Assembly: GCA_003538495.1 (NCBI GenBank)
Contig: DPSD01000617.1
Location: 1-9,598, forward strand
Direction of reading: 5' to 3'
DNA from: Accumulibacter sp.
GTDB lineage: Bacteria; Pseudomonadota; Gammaproteobacteria; Burkholderiales; Rhodocyclaceae
DNA length: 9,598 nucleotides
Of this stretch, positions 1 to 7,300 are shown one piece after another. The position numbers and the translations under genes were made by a program. How positions within the stretch are numbered: the stretch's first letter is position 1; the number at the start of each line of letters is the position of its first letter. The notes beneath the pieces were generated by a model. That model did no database searches. It worked only from the letters and a program-made list of their open reading frames with translations, and was not told the DNA's origin.

Positions 1-20
1 AACCCCCCGCGTTGACCCCT

Positions 21-3005
21 TTACAGCAGCCCGGTCTGTTCCGCAGAAACCCCCCGCCGCAGATCACCGCGGCTGAAGCGTCTAGCCAGCCAGCCGCCAG
101 CGTCCACGCGCTCGGCATAGGTTTCCTGCGATGCATCGAGGCAGGGCATTCCCAGCAAGGCCGCCGCAGCATCGGCGGGAACGGTCAGCGCACGCTTTCC
201 CTGCGCGGAAACCAGTCGCTCGAGCCGGGTTTCAATCACCAGTGCCGCCGGATTCAGGGCAATCACATCAAACGGTTGCGCCTCGATACGCAACACGACG
301 CCTTCCTGAACCAGAGCCCCGATCGCCCGCGTGTAGAGTGCCTCCTCGGCTTTGCCGGGCAGCAACCCGTCCGCCCCCAGGGTGGCCAACAGCCAGGTCT
401 GAAAGAAGGTCGGCGCCTGCGGATTCACCAGGTGGTCAAATCCGCGCTCGCGCCCCAGCGACAGGAAAACCGGGCGCGGCGTGCGCTCGCCCATACCCGG
501 CAGCCACTCGCCGCGCCCCTGCGTGCGCGTCAAGGCGAAGATATTGCCGTCACGCGCATAGGCCATCAGCTCGGGGATAGCCACCGCGCCACGCTGCCGC
601 AAGTGGCAGACAAAGCCCCACAGCCAGTGCACGACGGTCCGCCGGACGGCATGGCGAATGCCAAAGGCTTCCTGCAGAACCGGCAACAGTGCAGCGGCTG
701 CCCGCTCGATATCGTCCAGACGGGGAGCCAGCGTCGCCTTGCCAATCGCGTCCAGATTGCGTCCACGCCGACTGAGGTAGGTGAATTCGGCAAAGGCCTG
801 CCAGCGCAAACGCTTCCTGACCCGCTCTGGCAGGTGGCTGTCTTTTGGCAAGTGGTCATGCGCCTGCATCGATACCGCCCAATCGCGCTGCCACATCATG
901 TTCGGACCGATGAACTCCGAGACGAATCGCTCCACAGGCATCTTCAGTGGTGAGTCCTTCTCGTGCCACAGGCTGGCCGATTTCTCGAGAAAGGTATTCC
1001 AGGAACACTGCGGCGTCGCAAGCTGGTCGATGACGCGTGCCAGGCCGGTGCGCACCGTATTGAGGTAGGTGCGCGCGGTGAAGAAGCCGGCCCGATGCGC
1101 GGCATCCTGTACCGAATCGGAAAACGCGATCAGCTTCTTGTCGTCATTGAACGGGCTGGCCCAGGTCTGCTCGATCGTCACCGCACCCAGCGTTGCGTTG
1201 CGCGCACCGAGCAGGAGTTGTCGGAACTTGCTGCCACACGCCGGGCACACCGGATCGTGCCAGGTATGCGAAATACCCGCTTTCGTCGTCGCCGTCCGGC
1301 TCGCCGTCACCCGGAAGACATCGACCAGATCGCCGTGGCCGCAGGCGGCGCATTCCCCGGCGCCGCTCTGCAGATGGCCGCATTGCGTACAAACCCGCTG
1401 CACCATGCCGTCACACAGTGGCCGGCTGAGACCCAGCGCGGAATACAGGCGCAAGGCCTCCGGCTGCCCGGAGAACCAGGTGTTGTAAATCTCGTCGAGA
1501 TCGGTCGACAGCCTGGACTGGCCGCCCGGCAGACGGCTCAGCCAGCCGGTGGTGTGGCAATCCGCGCATTGCAGCAGTGGCAGATGGAGCTTGCCGGGCT
1601 CGCGCCTGATGTCGCTTTCGGCGCGCAGCTCGATCGTGTTCGGGTCACTGCGAAGCTGCGTGACCATGCGCCGCAGCTCGCGCATCCACAACTGCACGCG
1701 CAATGTGACCAGCGGCTGGCCGTCTGGATCGCGGGCCCAGGCGACGAGCACCAGCAGGGCATCGAGCACCCTGCCGATATGCGGTCGCGCCGCCTCGGGC
1801 AGGGGACCCTGCATCTGCTGCTGCAACTCGCTCAGCGAGACGATCCGGCCCCGGATCAGCTTCAGCAGGTTGATGAACAACAGGTGTTTCTTGAGCGCTG
1901 CTCCGAGCGCGCTGCGCCAGGCGAGGTCATTGACGTCGATCGGCGGCGTCACACCGGGGAAGAACAGGCGGAACCAGGCGTCGACCGCCGCCGCCTGCGA
2001 TCGATAGCGATCGGCATCGAGAAGCGCAGCAAAGTCGGGGCGAGGATGGAGCACATGCTCGATGACGCTGTTTCCGAGGAACTCGATCTCGTCGAGGCGA
2101 TTCTCGGTGACCACCGACTCGGGCGGGAAGTCCACCGCGAAGATTTGCCGGGCGTATTCCCGCAGAGGCGCGGTATCCGAGTTGCCGCCCAGCGTCGCCG
2201 AAGTCCCGGCGCAGATCAGATGCCCGGCGGGAGTTTTCAGGCGCGCGCGCAGGCGGCGCAGCAGCAAGGCCAGGTCGGTTCCCTGCGCGCCGTCGAAGGT
2301 GTGCAGCTCATCGACCACCACATAGCGCAGCGTCTCGGCCGTGTTCCGGGCCCACAGCAGCCGATCCTTCGGGCGAATCAGCAGGTAGTCGAGCATCTTG
2401 TAGTTGGTCAGCAGGATGTCGGGCGGGTCCTGGCGCAGCGTTTTCCGGTCGGTGATGACGCTGCTCGCGGTCATCGCCCGTCCCTGCTCGTCCTTGCCCG
2501 GGCGTCCGCCGACAAACAGCCCCACCCGCAGCCCCTTGAAACCCGATGTGCGGGCAATCACCTGCGCAAAACGCCGCGCCTGGTCGGTCGCCAGCGCGTT
2601 CATCGGGTAGATCACCAGCGCCTTGATACCCGCAGCGCCGTCACTGCTGGCACGCGCGCAGTGATCGAGCAGCGGGTACAGGAAACACTCGGTCTTGCCG
2701 CTGCCGGTGCCGGTGGCGATGAGCGTCCCGGCGGCGTCGAGCCGACTCGCCAGTCGCTGCCACGCCGCTTCCTGATGGACGTGGCCGGGATACTCAGTCT
2801 CGAAACTCGCGAAAAAGCTCCTGCCCCGGGTGCCGGTCCGGAACGGCAGGCCGATCTGGATATAGGGGCCTTTCAGCCAGCGGCCCTCGTCGTCGGTAAA
2901 GCGCTGCATGACGCCGGCGAAGAGGGGGTCGGAAGGCTCGAAACCTGTCGTCAGGAAGTGCTTCAGACCGTTCTGGATCTCGCGCGCGAGCAGTGAAGGC
3001 AACAT
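21..3005 (-). CDS. DruE-like (YprA/DUF1998-type) SF2 defence helicase, N-terminal half only
   Basis: ATP-dependent superfamily 2 helicase, predicted to translocate on invading DNA. Seen: HQEAAWQRL (78-85), a Q-motif-like element; Walker A TGTGSGKT (98-105); motif Ia YPMNALATDQARR (133-145); TNYKMLDYLL (200-209); DEAH-type box DELH (232-235); motif III SATLGG (269-274); paired cysteines CADC (480), CTQC (539), CAAC (552) and CPAC (587), a likely zinc-binding insertion; and motif IV LIAFSDSVQDAAHRAGFF (625-642), typical of YprA/MrfA, DruE and DpdJ relatives. The frame stops at TAA (21-23) just after AEQTGLL, where relatives normally continue into motifs V and VI and the DUF1998 (MZB) region. 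At 994 residues it is about half the length I recall for DruE. The ATG at 3005 has only a weak ribosome site, but the protein reads as family-like from its first residues. Helicase class is sure; DruE subtype is from memory of family patterns. As it stands it probably lacks helicase activity unless the stop is an error, is read through, or a second polypeptide supplies the rest. Confidence 0.88.
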   Translation of the reverse strand: MLPSLLAREIQNGLKHFLTTGFEPSDPLFAGVMQRFTDDEGRWLKGPYIQIGLPFRTGTRGRSFFASFETEYPGHVHQEAAWQRLASRLDAAGTLIATGTGSGKTECFLYPLLDHCARASSDGAAGIKALVIYPMNALATDQARRFAQVIARTSGFKGLRVGLFVGGRPGKDEQGRAMTASSVITDRKTLRQDPPDILLTNYKMLDYLLIRPKDRLLWARNTAETLRYVVVDELHTFDGAQGTDLALLLRRLRARLKTPAGHLICAGTSATLGGNSDTAPLREYARQIFAVDFPPESVVTENRLDEIEFLGNSVIEHVLHPRPDFAALLDADRYRSQAAAVDAWFRLFFPGVTPPIDVNDLAWRSALGAALKKHLLFINLLKLIRGRIVSLSELQQQMQGPLPEAARPHIGRVLDALLVLVAWARDPDGQPLVTLRVQLWMRELRRMVTQLRSDPNTIELRAESDIRREPGKLHLPLLQCADCHTTGWLSRLPGGQSRLSTDLDEIYNTWFSGQPEALRLYSALGLSRPLCDGMVQRVCTQCGHLQSGAGECAACGHGDLVDVFRVTASRTATTKAGISHTWHDPVCPACGSKFRQLLLGARNATLGAVTIEQTWASPFNDDKKLIAFSDSVQDAAHRAGFFTARTYLNTVRTGLARVIDQLATPQCSWNTFLEKSASLWHEKDSPLKMPVERFVSEFIGPNMMWQRDWAVSMQAHDHLPKDSHLPERVRKRLRWQAFAEFTYLSRRGRNLDAIGKATLAPRLDDIERAAAALLPVLQEAFGIRHAVRRTVVHWLWGFVCHLRQRGAVAIPELMAYARDGNIFALTRTQGRGEWLPGMGERTPRPVFLSLGRERGFDHLVNPQAPTFFQTWLLATLGADGLLPGKAEEALYTRAIGALVQEGVVLRIEAQPFDVIALNPAALVIETRLERLVSAQGKRALTVPADAAAALLGMPCLDASQETYAERVDAGGWLARRFSRGDLRRGVSAEQTGLL

Positions 3006-3033
3006 GGGGGTGACTATCTCTGCTTACCGTGAA

Positions 3034-3049
3034 AGTCGCGTCAGCGACT
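3034..3049. repeat. 6-bp inverted repeat upstream of the helicase
   Basis: AGTCGC and GCGACT flank the 4-base loop GTCA, a perfect hairpin 29 bp from the helicase start codon. No T-run follows on either strand, so it is not a standard intrinsic terminator. It may be part of the larger dispersed repeat element whose 41-bp core lies just beside it. Confidence 0.4.
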
Positions 3050-3056
3050 CACGAAT

Positions 3057-3097
3057 CTCCCCTCGCCCGCTTGCGGGAGAGGGGTCGGGGGAGAGGG
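3057..3097 (+). repeat. 41-bp dispersed palindromic repeat, copy A
   Basis: GC-rich REP-like element containing CCCGCTTGCGGGAGAGGGG. Its arms CCCCTC and GAGGGG plus CCCGC and GCGGG pair, with one G-A mismatch, into a 12-step hairpin with a TT loop. It matches copy C (9558-9598) at 39 of 41 positions in the same orientation, and copy B (7266-7306, inverted) at 36 of 41. Elements of this look are scattered in many high-GC proteobacterial genomes. Confidence 0.85.
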
Positions 3098-3129
3098 AAA
3101 CGGTCAGGGCTTTCATCATCCGGGGTGTC

Positions 3130-3411
3130 TCACAAACCATGACCGTTGCCGGAAAGTACGTTTTCAAGGTGGCTGATCAGTGCATCCAGCAGTTCTGATC
3201 TGGCGGCGTTCCTGCAGCGGTTGTAGTGATACGACAATTCGCCAATGAGCTCGGACACCACAGATGGGTTGAAGCGGATCCATTTCTTCCGGGGGTTCCT
3301 GAGATCCGCCAAGCTGGTTTCATCGGTCACCCAAAAACCGGCCAGATCGAGGATGAGCTTCTTCTCGTCGGGGTGTAAATCGATTGCGATCAATTCGGTC
3401 TTGCCGTTCAT
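3130..3411 (-). CDS. Unrecognised 93-residue protein between HEPN and helicase genes
   Basis: No named family recognised. The product is small and soluble, with no signal peptide or membrane segment. It reads as two parts: an N-terminal half with IAIDLHPDEKKLILDLAGFW and a basic patch NPRKKWIRFNP, then a helical C-terminal half, SELIGELSYHYNRCRNAARS followed by ELLDALISHLENVL. Two ATGs are possible. The one at 3417 lies directly against the GAAGGA ribosome site, whereas the one at 3411 has the normal 6-base spacing, so I choose 3411. The gene is about 52% GC in two sampled 60-base blocks, lower than the methylase. Sitting 124 bp upstream of the helicase on the same strand, it may be an accessory or regulatory subunit of the cassette; that is inference from position only. 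Translation signals and protein-like composition argue that it is a real gene. Confidence 0.75.
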   Translation of the reverse strand: MNGKTELIAIDLHPDEKKLILDLAGFWVTDETSLADLRNPRKKWIRFNPSVVSELIGELSYHYNRCRNAARSELLDALISHLENVLSGNGHGL

Positions 3412-3417
3412 GGACAT

Positions 3418-3423
3418 TCCTTC
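3418..3423 (-). promoter_or_regulatory. Ribosome binding site deciding the start of the 93-residue gene
   Basis: GAAGGA on the minus strand abuts the ATG at 3417 (zero spacing) but lies 6 bases from the ATG at 3411. Ribosomes need a gap of about 5-9 bases, so initiation should be at 3411, giving a product that begins MNGKTELIAID. Confidence 0.65.
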
Positions 3424-3461
3424 GCTGTATTCGGGAAACCCCCACGCGTGGTGCCGGCGCC

Positions 3462-3488
3462 AACTATTACCCTTACCAGGGGGTAGTT
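3462..3488. repeat. Imperfect inverted repeat between HEPN and 93-residue genes
   Basis: AACTA at the left end and TAGTT at the right end bracket TTACCC...GGGGG, allowing a hairpin with a small bulge. It lies in the 118-bp gap downstream of the HEPN stop codon. There is no good T-run on the minus strand after it, so a terminator role is weak. The gap otherwise contains no recognisable promoter boxes. Confidence 0.3.
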
Positions 3489-3529
3489 ACCCTTTCTTTC
3501 ATACGTAACCGAGCCTGAACCCGGGTCGG

Positions 3530-3952
3530 TCACCGCCTGTCCCGCTCGCGCGTTTCGCCCACGGTCGCCCCGATCAGTCGCGCGACGGTGCCGAGCAACT
3601 GCTGCACCTCGTCGATCACGGCACTCCGGTCGATCGGCGCCTCGGTTTCCATCAGGCCAGCTTCGTAGCGGGCCTGCACAGCGAAGACCGTGTACTGAAC
3701 GAGTGGCCAGAACGTCCTGACGTCGCTCCCGTTTTCTTCCAGCAAACCGAGCAAGCGCGACAGGTCATGGGTCAACGGGAACGACACCGACCGGGCCGCG
3801 AGCCATGCCTTGAGCGACTTCTCGATCGCCTGCTGAGCGTGAAAGCCGAAAATCTCGTCGGCGAACAGCGGATGGTCGAGCATGCCGCGCAGGGCATCGA
3901 AATCCTTGCGCGCCATGCGCAGCAAGTCCTGCGCGTGATCAGCCGCGTGCAT
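3530..3952 (-). CDS. HEPN-domain protein (PF05168-type), putative toxin of MNT/HEPN pair
   Basis: A 140-residue all-helical protein that partners the nucleotidyltransferase encoded immediately upstream. Seen: AQQAIEKSLKAWLAARSVSF (39-58) followed by PLTHDLSRLL (59-68), the hallmark of the HEPN PF05168 group, and YTVFAVQARYEAG (87-99) in the second helical half. HEPN toxins are usually ribonucleases with an R-x4-6-H motif; here the Arg (R54) and His (H62) are seven residues apart, and the R-x4-H-x-Y motif of HepT/DUF86 toxins is missing, so RNase activity is uncertain. A longer frame opens at GTG 3979, but the ATG at 3952 has GGGAAAGG at 6-base spacing and is preferred. It overlaps the MNT gene by 14 bases, implying coupled translation. 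An alternative is a non-toxic substrate-binding or regulatory HEPN. Confidence 0.87.
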   Translation of the reverse strand: MHAADHAQDLLRMARKDFDALRGMLDHPLFADEIFGFHAQQAIEKSLKAWLAARSVSFPLTHDLSRLLGLLEENGSDVRTFWPLVQYTVFAVQARYEAGLMETEAPIDRSAVIDEVQQLLGTVARLIGATVGETRERDRR

Positions 3953-4274
3953 GCAGAACCTTTCCCTCGCGTTGGGCACGGCCGACGATATGGTGCGGAG
4001 AATCCTTGAGTCGCTCGAACTCGTCGCGGCTATAGAGCAGCAGGTCCTTGGCTATCGCCAGCTTGCGCACTGCCAGGTACAGGCGCGCCGTTTCCTGGCG
4101 GCGACTGCGCTGCGGACTGAAAGGCTCACGCTCGACAATCAGGAGATCAACGTCGGAATCCGGTCGGGCGTCCCCACGTGCTCGCGAACCAAACAGGATC
4201 ACGGCATCGGGATCGGCTTCGCGAACGATCGTATCGACCATCTCGCGGATCAGGCTATCCTCTTCGCTCGCCAT
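3939..4274 (-). CDS. Minimal nucleotidyltransferase (MNT), putative antitoxin of MNT/HEPN pair
   Basis: A 111-residue polymerase-beta-fold nucleotidyltransferase. The catalytic signature G-S-x10-D-x-D is intact: G29 and S30 in VILFGSRARGD, then D41 and D43 in DSDVDLLIVE; D77 in AIAKDLLLYS is a plausible third metal ligand. MntA-type partners neutralise HEPN toxins by adding AMP to them; an intact active site fits that role, but the HEPN partner is not of the DUF86 type in which this was shown. The frame extends upstream to an ATG (4373) that overlaps the methylase stop as ATGA, but that 33-residue extension is not domain-like, and the ATG at 4274 follows a perfect AAGGAGGT at 7-base spacing. 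The C-terminus (VGRAQREGKVLHARG) is typical of the family, and the gene runs 14 bases into the HEPN gene. Confidence 0.92.
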   Translation of the reverse strand: MASEEDSLIREMVDTIVREADPDAVILFGSRARGDARPDSDVDLLIVEREPFSPQRSRRQETARLYLAVRKLAIAKDLLLYSRDEFERLKDSPHHIVGRAQREGKVLHARG

Positions 4275-4281
4275 TCGAAAT

Positions 4282-4289
4282 ACCTCCTT
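4282..4289 (-). promoter_or_regulatory. Strong ribosome binding site of the MNT gene
   Basis: AAGGAGGT on the minus strand, a perfect anti-Shine-Dalgarno match, 7 bases before the ATG at 4274. It is the strongest such site in the window and decides the start against the in-frame upstream ATGs at 4292 and 4373. It suggests the MNT is made efficiently, as expected for an antitoxin. Confidence 0.8.
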
Positions 4290-4369
4290 CATCCAGCGCC
4301 GAACCGGTCTGTCCCCGCAGCGCCCCGGGGAACCAGCGAAGACCTGTGCTGACACGATCAGGCCGCGAT

Positions 4370-7300
4370 TCATTGGCGGCTATTGTCCTCGAAAAACGCC
4401 CACGCGATGCGGTAATCGGCTTCGCGGCTGGCGAGGGCGAAGGGGGCGGTGTAGGAGCGGCTGCGGGTCTGCGAGCCGCCGGGCTGGGTGTCGTCGACGA
4501 CGGTGGTGGTGAGCGTGCTGCCGGCGGGCAGGGTACCGGCTTCCTGCATGGCGTGGATATCGTCCCAGCCATACTTGCCGGTCTTGCTGCGGCCATCGGG
4601 GGTGGTGAAGGTCACGTCGGCGCTGCTGCGAATGCTCTTGCGCGGCAGGCCGACGCCGACGAGGCCCTTGCTGTTGGTGAACACGATGCGGCCGGCCCGG
4701 TCGTACCAGGTGTCGCGCTCGTAGCCCTGCATCACCGGGAACTGGACGCGGTAGATCAGCAGCAGTTCGTCGAGCGTCAGGCCGAGTGCTTGAGAAACCA
4801 GGACATCGATTTCGACCAGCGCCATGCGGCGGGCGTAGTCGCTGCGCAGGGCGCAGTGGCGTTGCCATTCGGGCGTGAGTTGGGCAAAGAAATCCTGCGG
4901 CAGGCGCGGGTTGTCGGGCTGGCTCCAGCGCTGGGTGGTGAAGTCGGGGGTGAAGACTTCGGCCCAGAGCGGGGCGTAGTGCGTGGTGAGGCTGTTAAGT
5001 ATTGCTGCGCGAAGCAATACCGGATGCAACTCAAAATATGGAAGTCTGGAGAGCGTTGAGTCGTAGAGATCGCCAAGCCCTGTAGACTTGACGAAAAAGT
5101 CGTAAAGAAGGGAATAGGTCAGCCCAGCGAAGTTAAGGAGTGTTTGGGGCGTCCTGAACGTCAATGAAAGTACGGGATGTATATGTGCTGAACCAATTGG
5201 CGCAATGGTCGAACTCAGTGTTCGCTCTGATGCGGAACCAATTCGACGGCGATGCACGTACCGAAAATACTCCGTCACCCGTTTCTGCCGCCAGCGTTGC
5301 ACGGCGACCGGCTGCCCTTTCTGGCCAATGTGTTCCGCTTGTTCTTCCGCAGTGAGTTCGTCCCACGGCAAGGTCAGCGTTTCGGCTTCGCTCCAGCTAA
5401 CGCGGGGCGTGCGGCGGGCGTATTCGGCGCGGTCTTGCATCGGCCGGTAGTTGCTGCGCGGCAGGTAGTCGTCGGGGAGTGTTTCCAGGTCGAGCGGATC
5501 GTAGTGGCCGTTGGCGCTGCAAGTGGCGCGCGGCGTCTTGTTGAACGGGTTGGCGAGGAAGAAATGCGGGCCGGAGAGAATCCAGTCTTCCGGCGTCGCG
5601 GCAAAGGGGGTGCTGCGGTCAGCGTTGCGCACGATTGTGCCGTCGTGCTGTTGCATCGTTTCGTGCCACATTTCGGTCGAAAAATAGCCGTCGCCCAGAT
5701 CGGCCAGACGGCGCGGGTAGGCGGCGAGTTTGGCGAGTACGCTGGAAAGGTGGCCGGCGTGCAGAGCAGGCAATCGCGCACGGCGCGGCGGTGTGCCAGG
5801 CTCGTCGTAAAGCCGGGCGAAGACCGCCAGTTGCTCGTCGCCGACGCGGACGATCCGGTCGGCGTGGCCCACGATGTTCCATTTGCCCAGTTCGTCTTTG
5901 TAGCCACCGACGACGCCGACACCATCATGGGTATAGCAGGCATCCACCGTAGCCGGCAAGAACAGATTGGCGATCTGATCAAAACGAGGCTGCGCTTGTG
6001 GCGGACCATAGACGTTGATGCTGTATTTCGTGTGGTGATCGACTTCGGCGAAAAGCTGCAATTCGTTGGTGAATTGCAGATGTGCCCGCAGCCGCGCATA
6101 AACCGCTTCCCTGAGCGCCCCACCCCGCGGATCGTCATACGGCCCCTCCGGGTGCAGATAGCCGACCACCCCGCGCTGTCCAGCCAGCATCCAGCCAATT
6201 GGCAGGAAGCATTTGTACAGGTTGGTCTGCACACCCTTGAGCAGCGGATAGTTCTGCTGGGCGTTGAAGTAGTTCTGCGTCGCTTCCGCCTCCTCGAGTT
6301 CGGCCGTCCATTCGGCCTGCAGGCCGGGAAACTCGTCAAAGGCGGCGCTACGCTGCTGCGCCAGTTCGGTGGCGCTCAACTTGCGGATCGCGACCAGCGG
6401 GTTGCGTTCGCCGAGTATCCCCGCTTCGTTCCATTCGACCTTGAGCCACGGCGGATTGCCGACGACCAGATCGAAGCCGCCGCGCCGGGCGAAGACATCG
6501 GCAAAGGTCAGTTCCCAATGCAGAAAGCGCCTTTGCCGGGCAAGCGCCTCGACCGCCGCCACCCGGGAAAAGTGGGTTCGCAACCGGCTGATGCGCAGTT
6601 GACCGAACTTGTCGTGCAGTTGCGGCGACGCCGGCGCAGTGGCCAGCATCGGCTGCACCTCGCCAAACAGCGTTGCCTGGACTTCCGGCAGAAATGGCTC
6701 GGCGACCGGCGCGGCGCTGAAGTCCATCTGCATCTGCGGCGACAGGTCGACGATGTTGCCTTCGAGGATGGCGCCGATCTCCAGCCACCACTGCTCGCGG
6801 CTCGGCAGCTCGGCGCTCTGCGTGATTGGCCAGAACCACAGCGCGCACCAGTAATCCATCACCAGCTTGAGGCGGCGGTACGGCGTGGCGTGGTCGTCGT
6901 CGCGATTGAGCAGGCCTTTGCTGCGGATCGCTTCCTTTTGCGCGCGCGAGGTGAGGCCGCGGCTGCCCTCTCCCAGGGGGAGCGGGGGCGAATCGTGAGG
7001 CCAGAGCGCCAGCGGGTCTTCGGTGCGCGCGCGATCTTCGCCGATGAGTTTGACGTGCTCGGACCACAACTGGTCGATGGCTTCCGAAAGCTGCAGCAAG
7101 CGCCGGATTTCGTGCGCTTCGAGCGGCTGCTTCATCGCCGTGCGCCAGGCCTTGAGCCGCGCGAAGTCGGCCGGGTAGAGCTGTCTCGCCACCTTGTCGG
7201 TGTAACTGGCCATGCCGGGGTCGGGCAGCAGGAAGTGATAGACCTCGTCGGGGCGGCGAACTTCGCCCTCTCCCCCGGCCCCTCTGCCGCTGGCGGGAGA

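Larger units (their letters stand above)
3006..3129. other. Intergenic region between 93-residue gene and helicase
   Basis: A 124-bp gap without a credible gene. It holds one copy of the 41-bp palindromic repeat (3057-3097) and a perfect 6-bp hairpin, AGTCGC-GTCA-GCGACT, at 3034-3049, upstream of the helicase start. I see no convincing sigma-70 promoter. The paired hairpins could attenuate or terminate transcription arriving from the upstream genes, or mark a repeat insertion that separated formerly closer genes; neither is shown by the sequence. Confidence 0.6.

Noticed and set aside
12..953. Plus-strand frame of 313 codons over the helicase C-terminal part
   Set aside because: Same antisense effect; no ribosome site and no domain-like sequence.
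963..2996. Plus-strand open frame of 677 codons antisense to the helicase
   Set aside because: It is the shadow of a helicase with well-formed Walker and DELH motifs; its product is Arg/Gln/Gly-rich with no domain.
3024..3116. Minus-strand frame of 30 codons (MKALTVSLSPDPSP...) between the 93-residue gene and the helicase
   Set aside because: Most of it is the translated 41-bp repeat; such repeat-encoded peptides are common and no ribosome site supports it.
3953..3979. GTG start at 3979 for the HEPN gene
   Set aside because: The ATG at 3952 has a better spaced AAAGG-type ribosome site, and the extra nine residues (including CMH at the junction) are not family-like.
4290..4345. GGGGA/TCCCC inverted repeat upstream of the MNT as a terminator
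   Set aside because: There is no T-run on either strand and pairing is short; random pairing is likely in this GC-rich gap.
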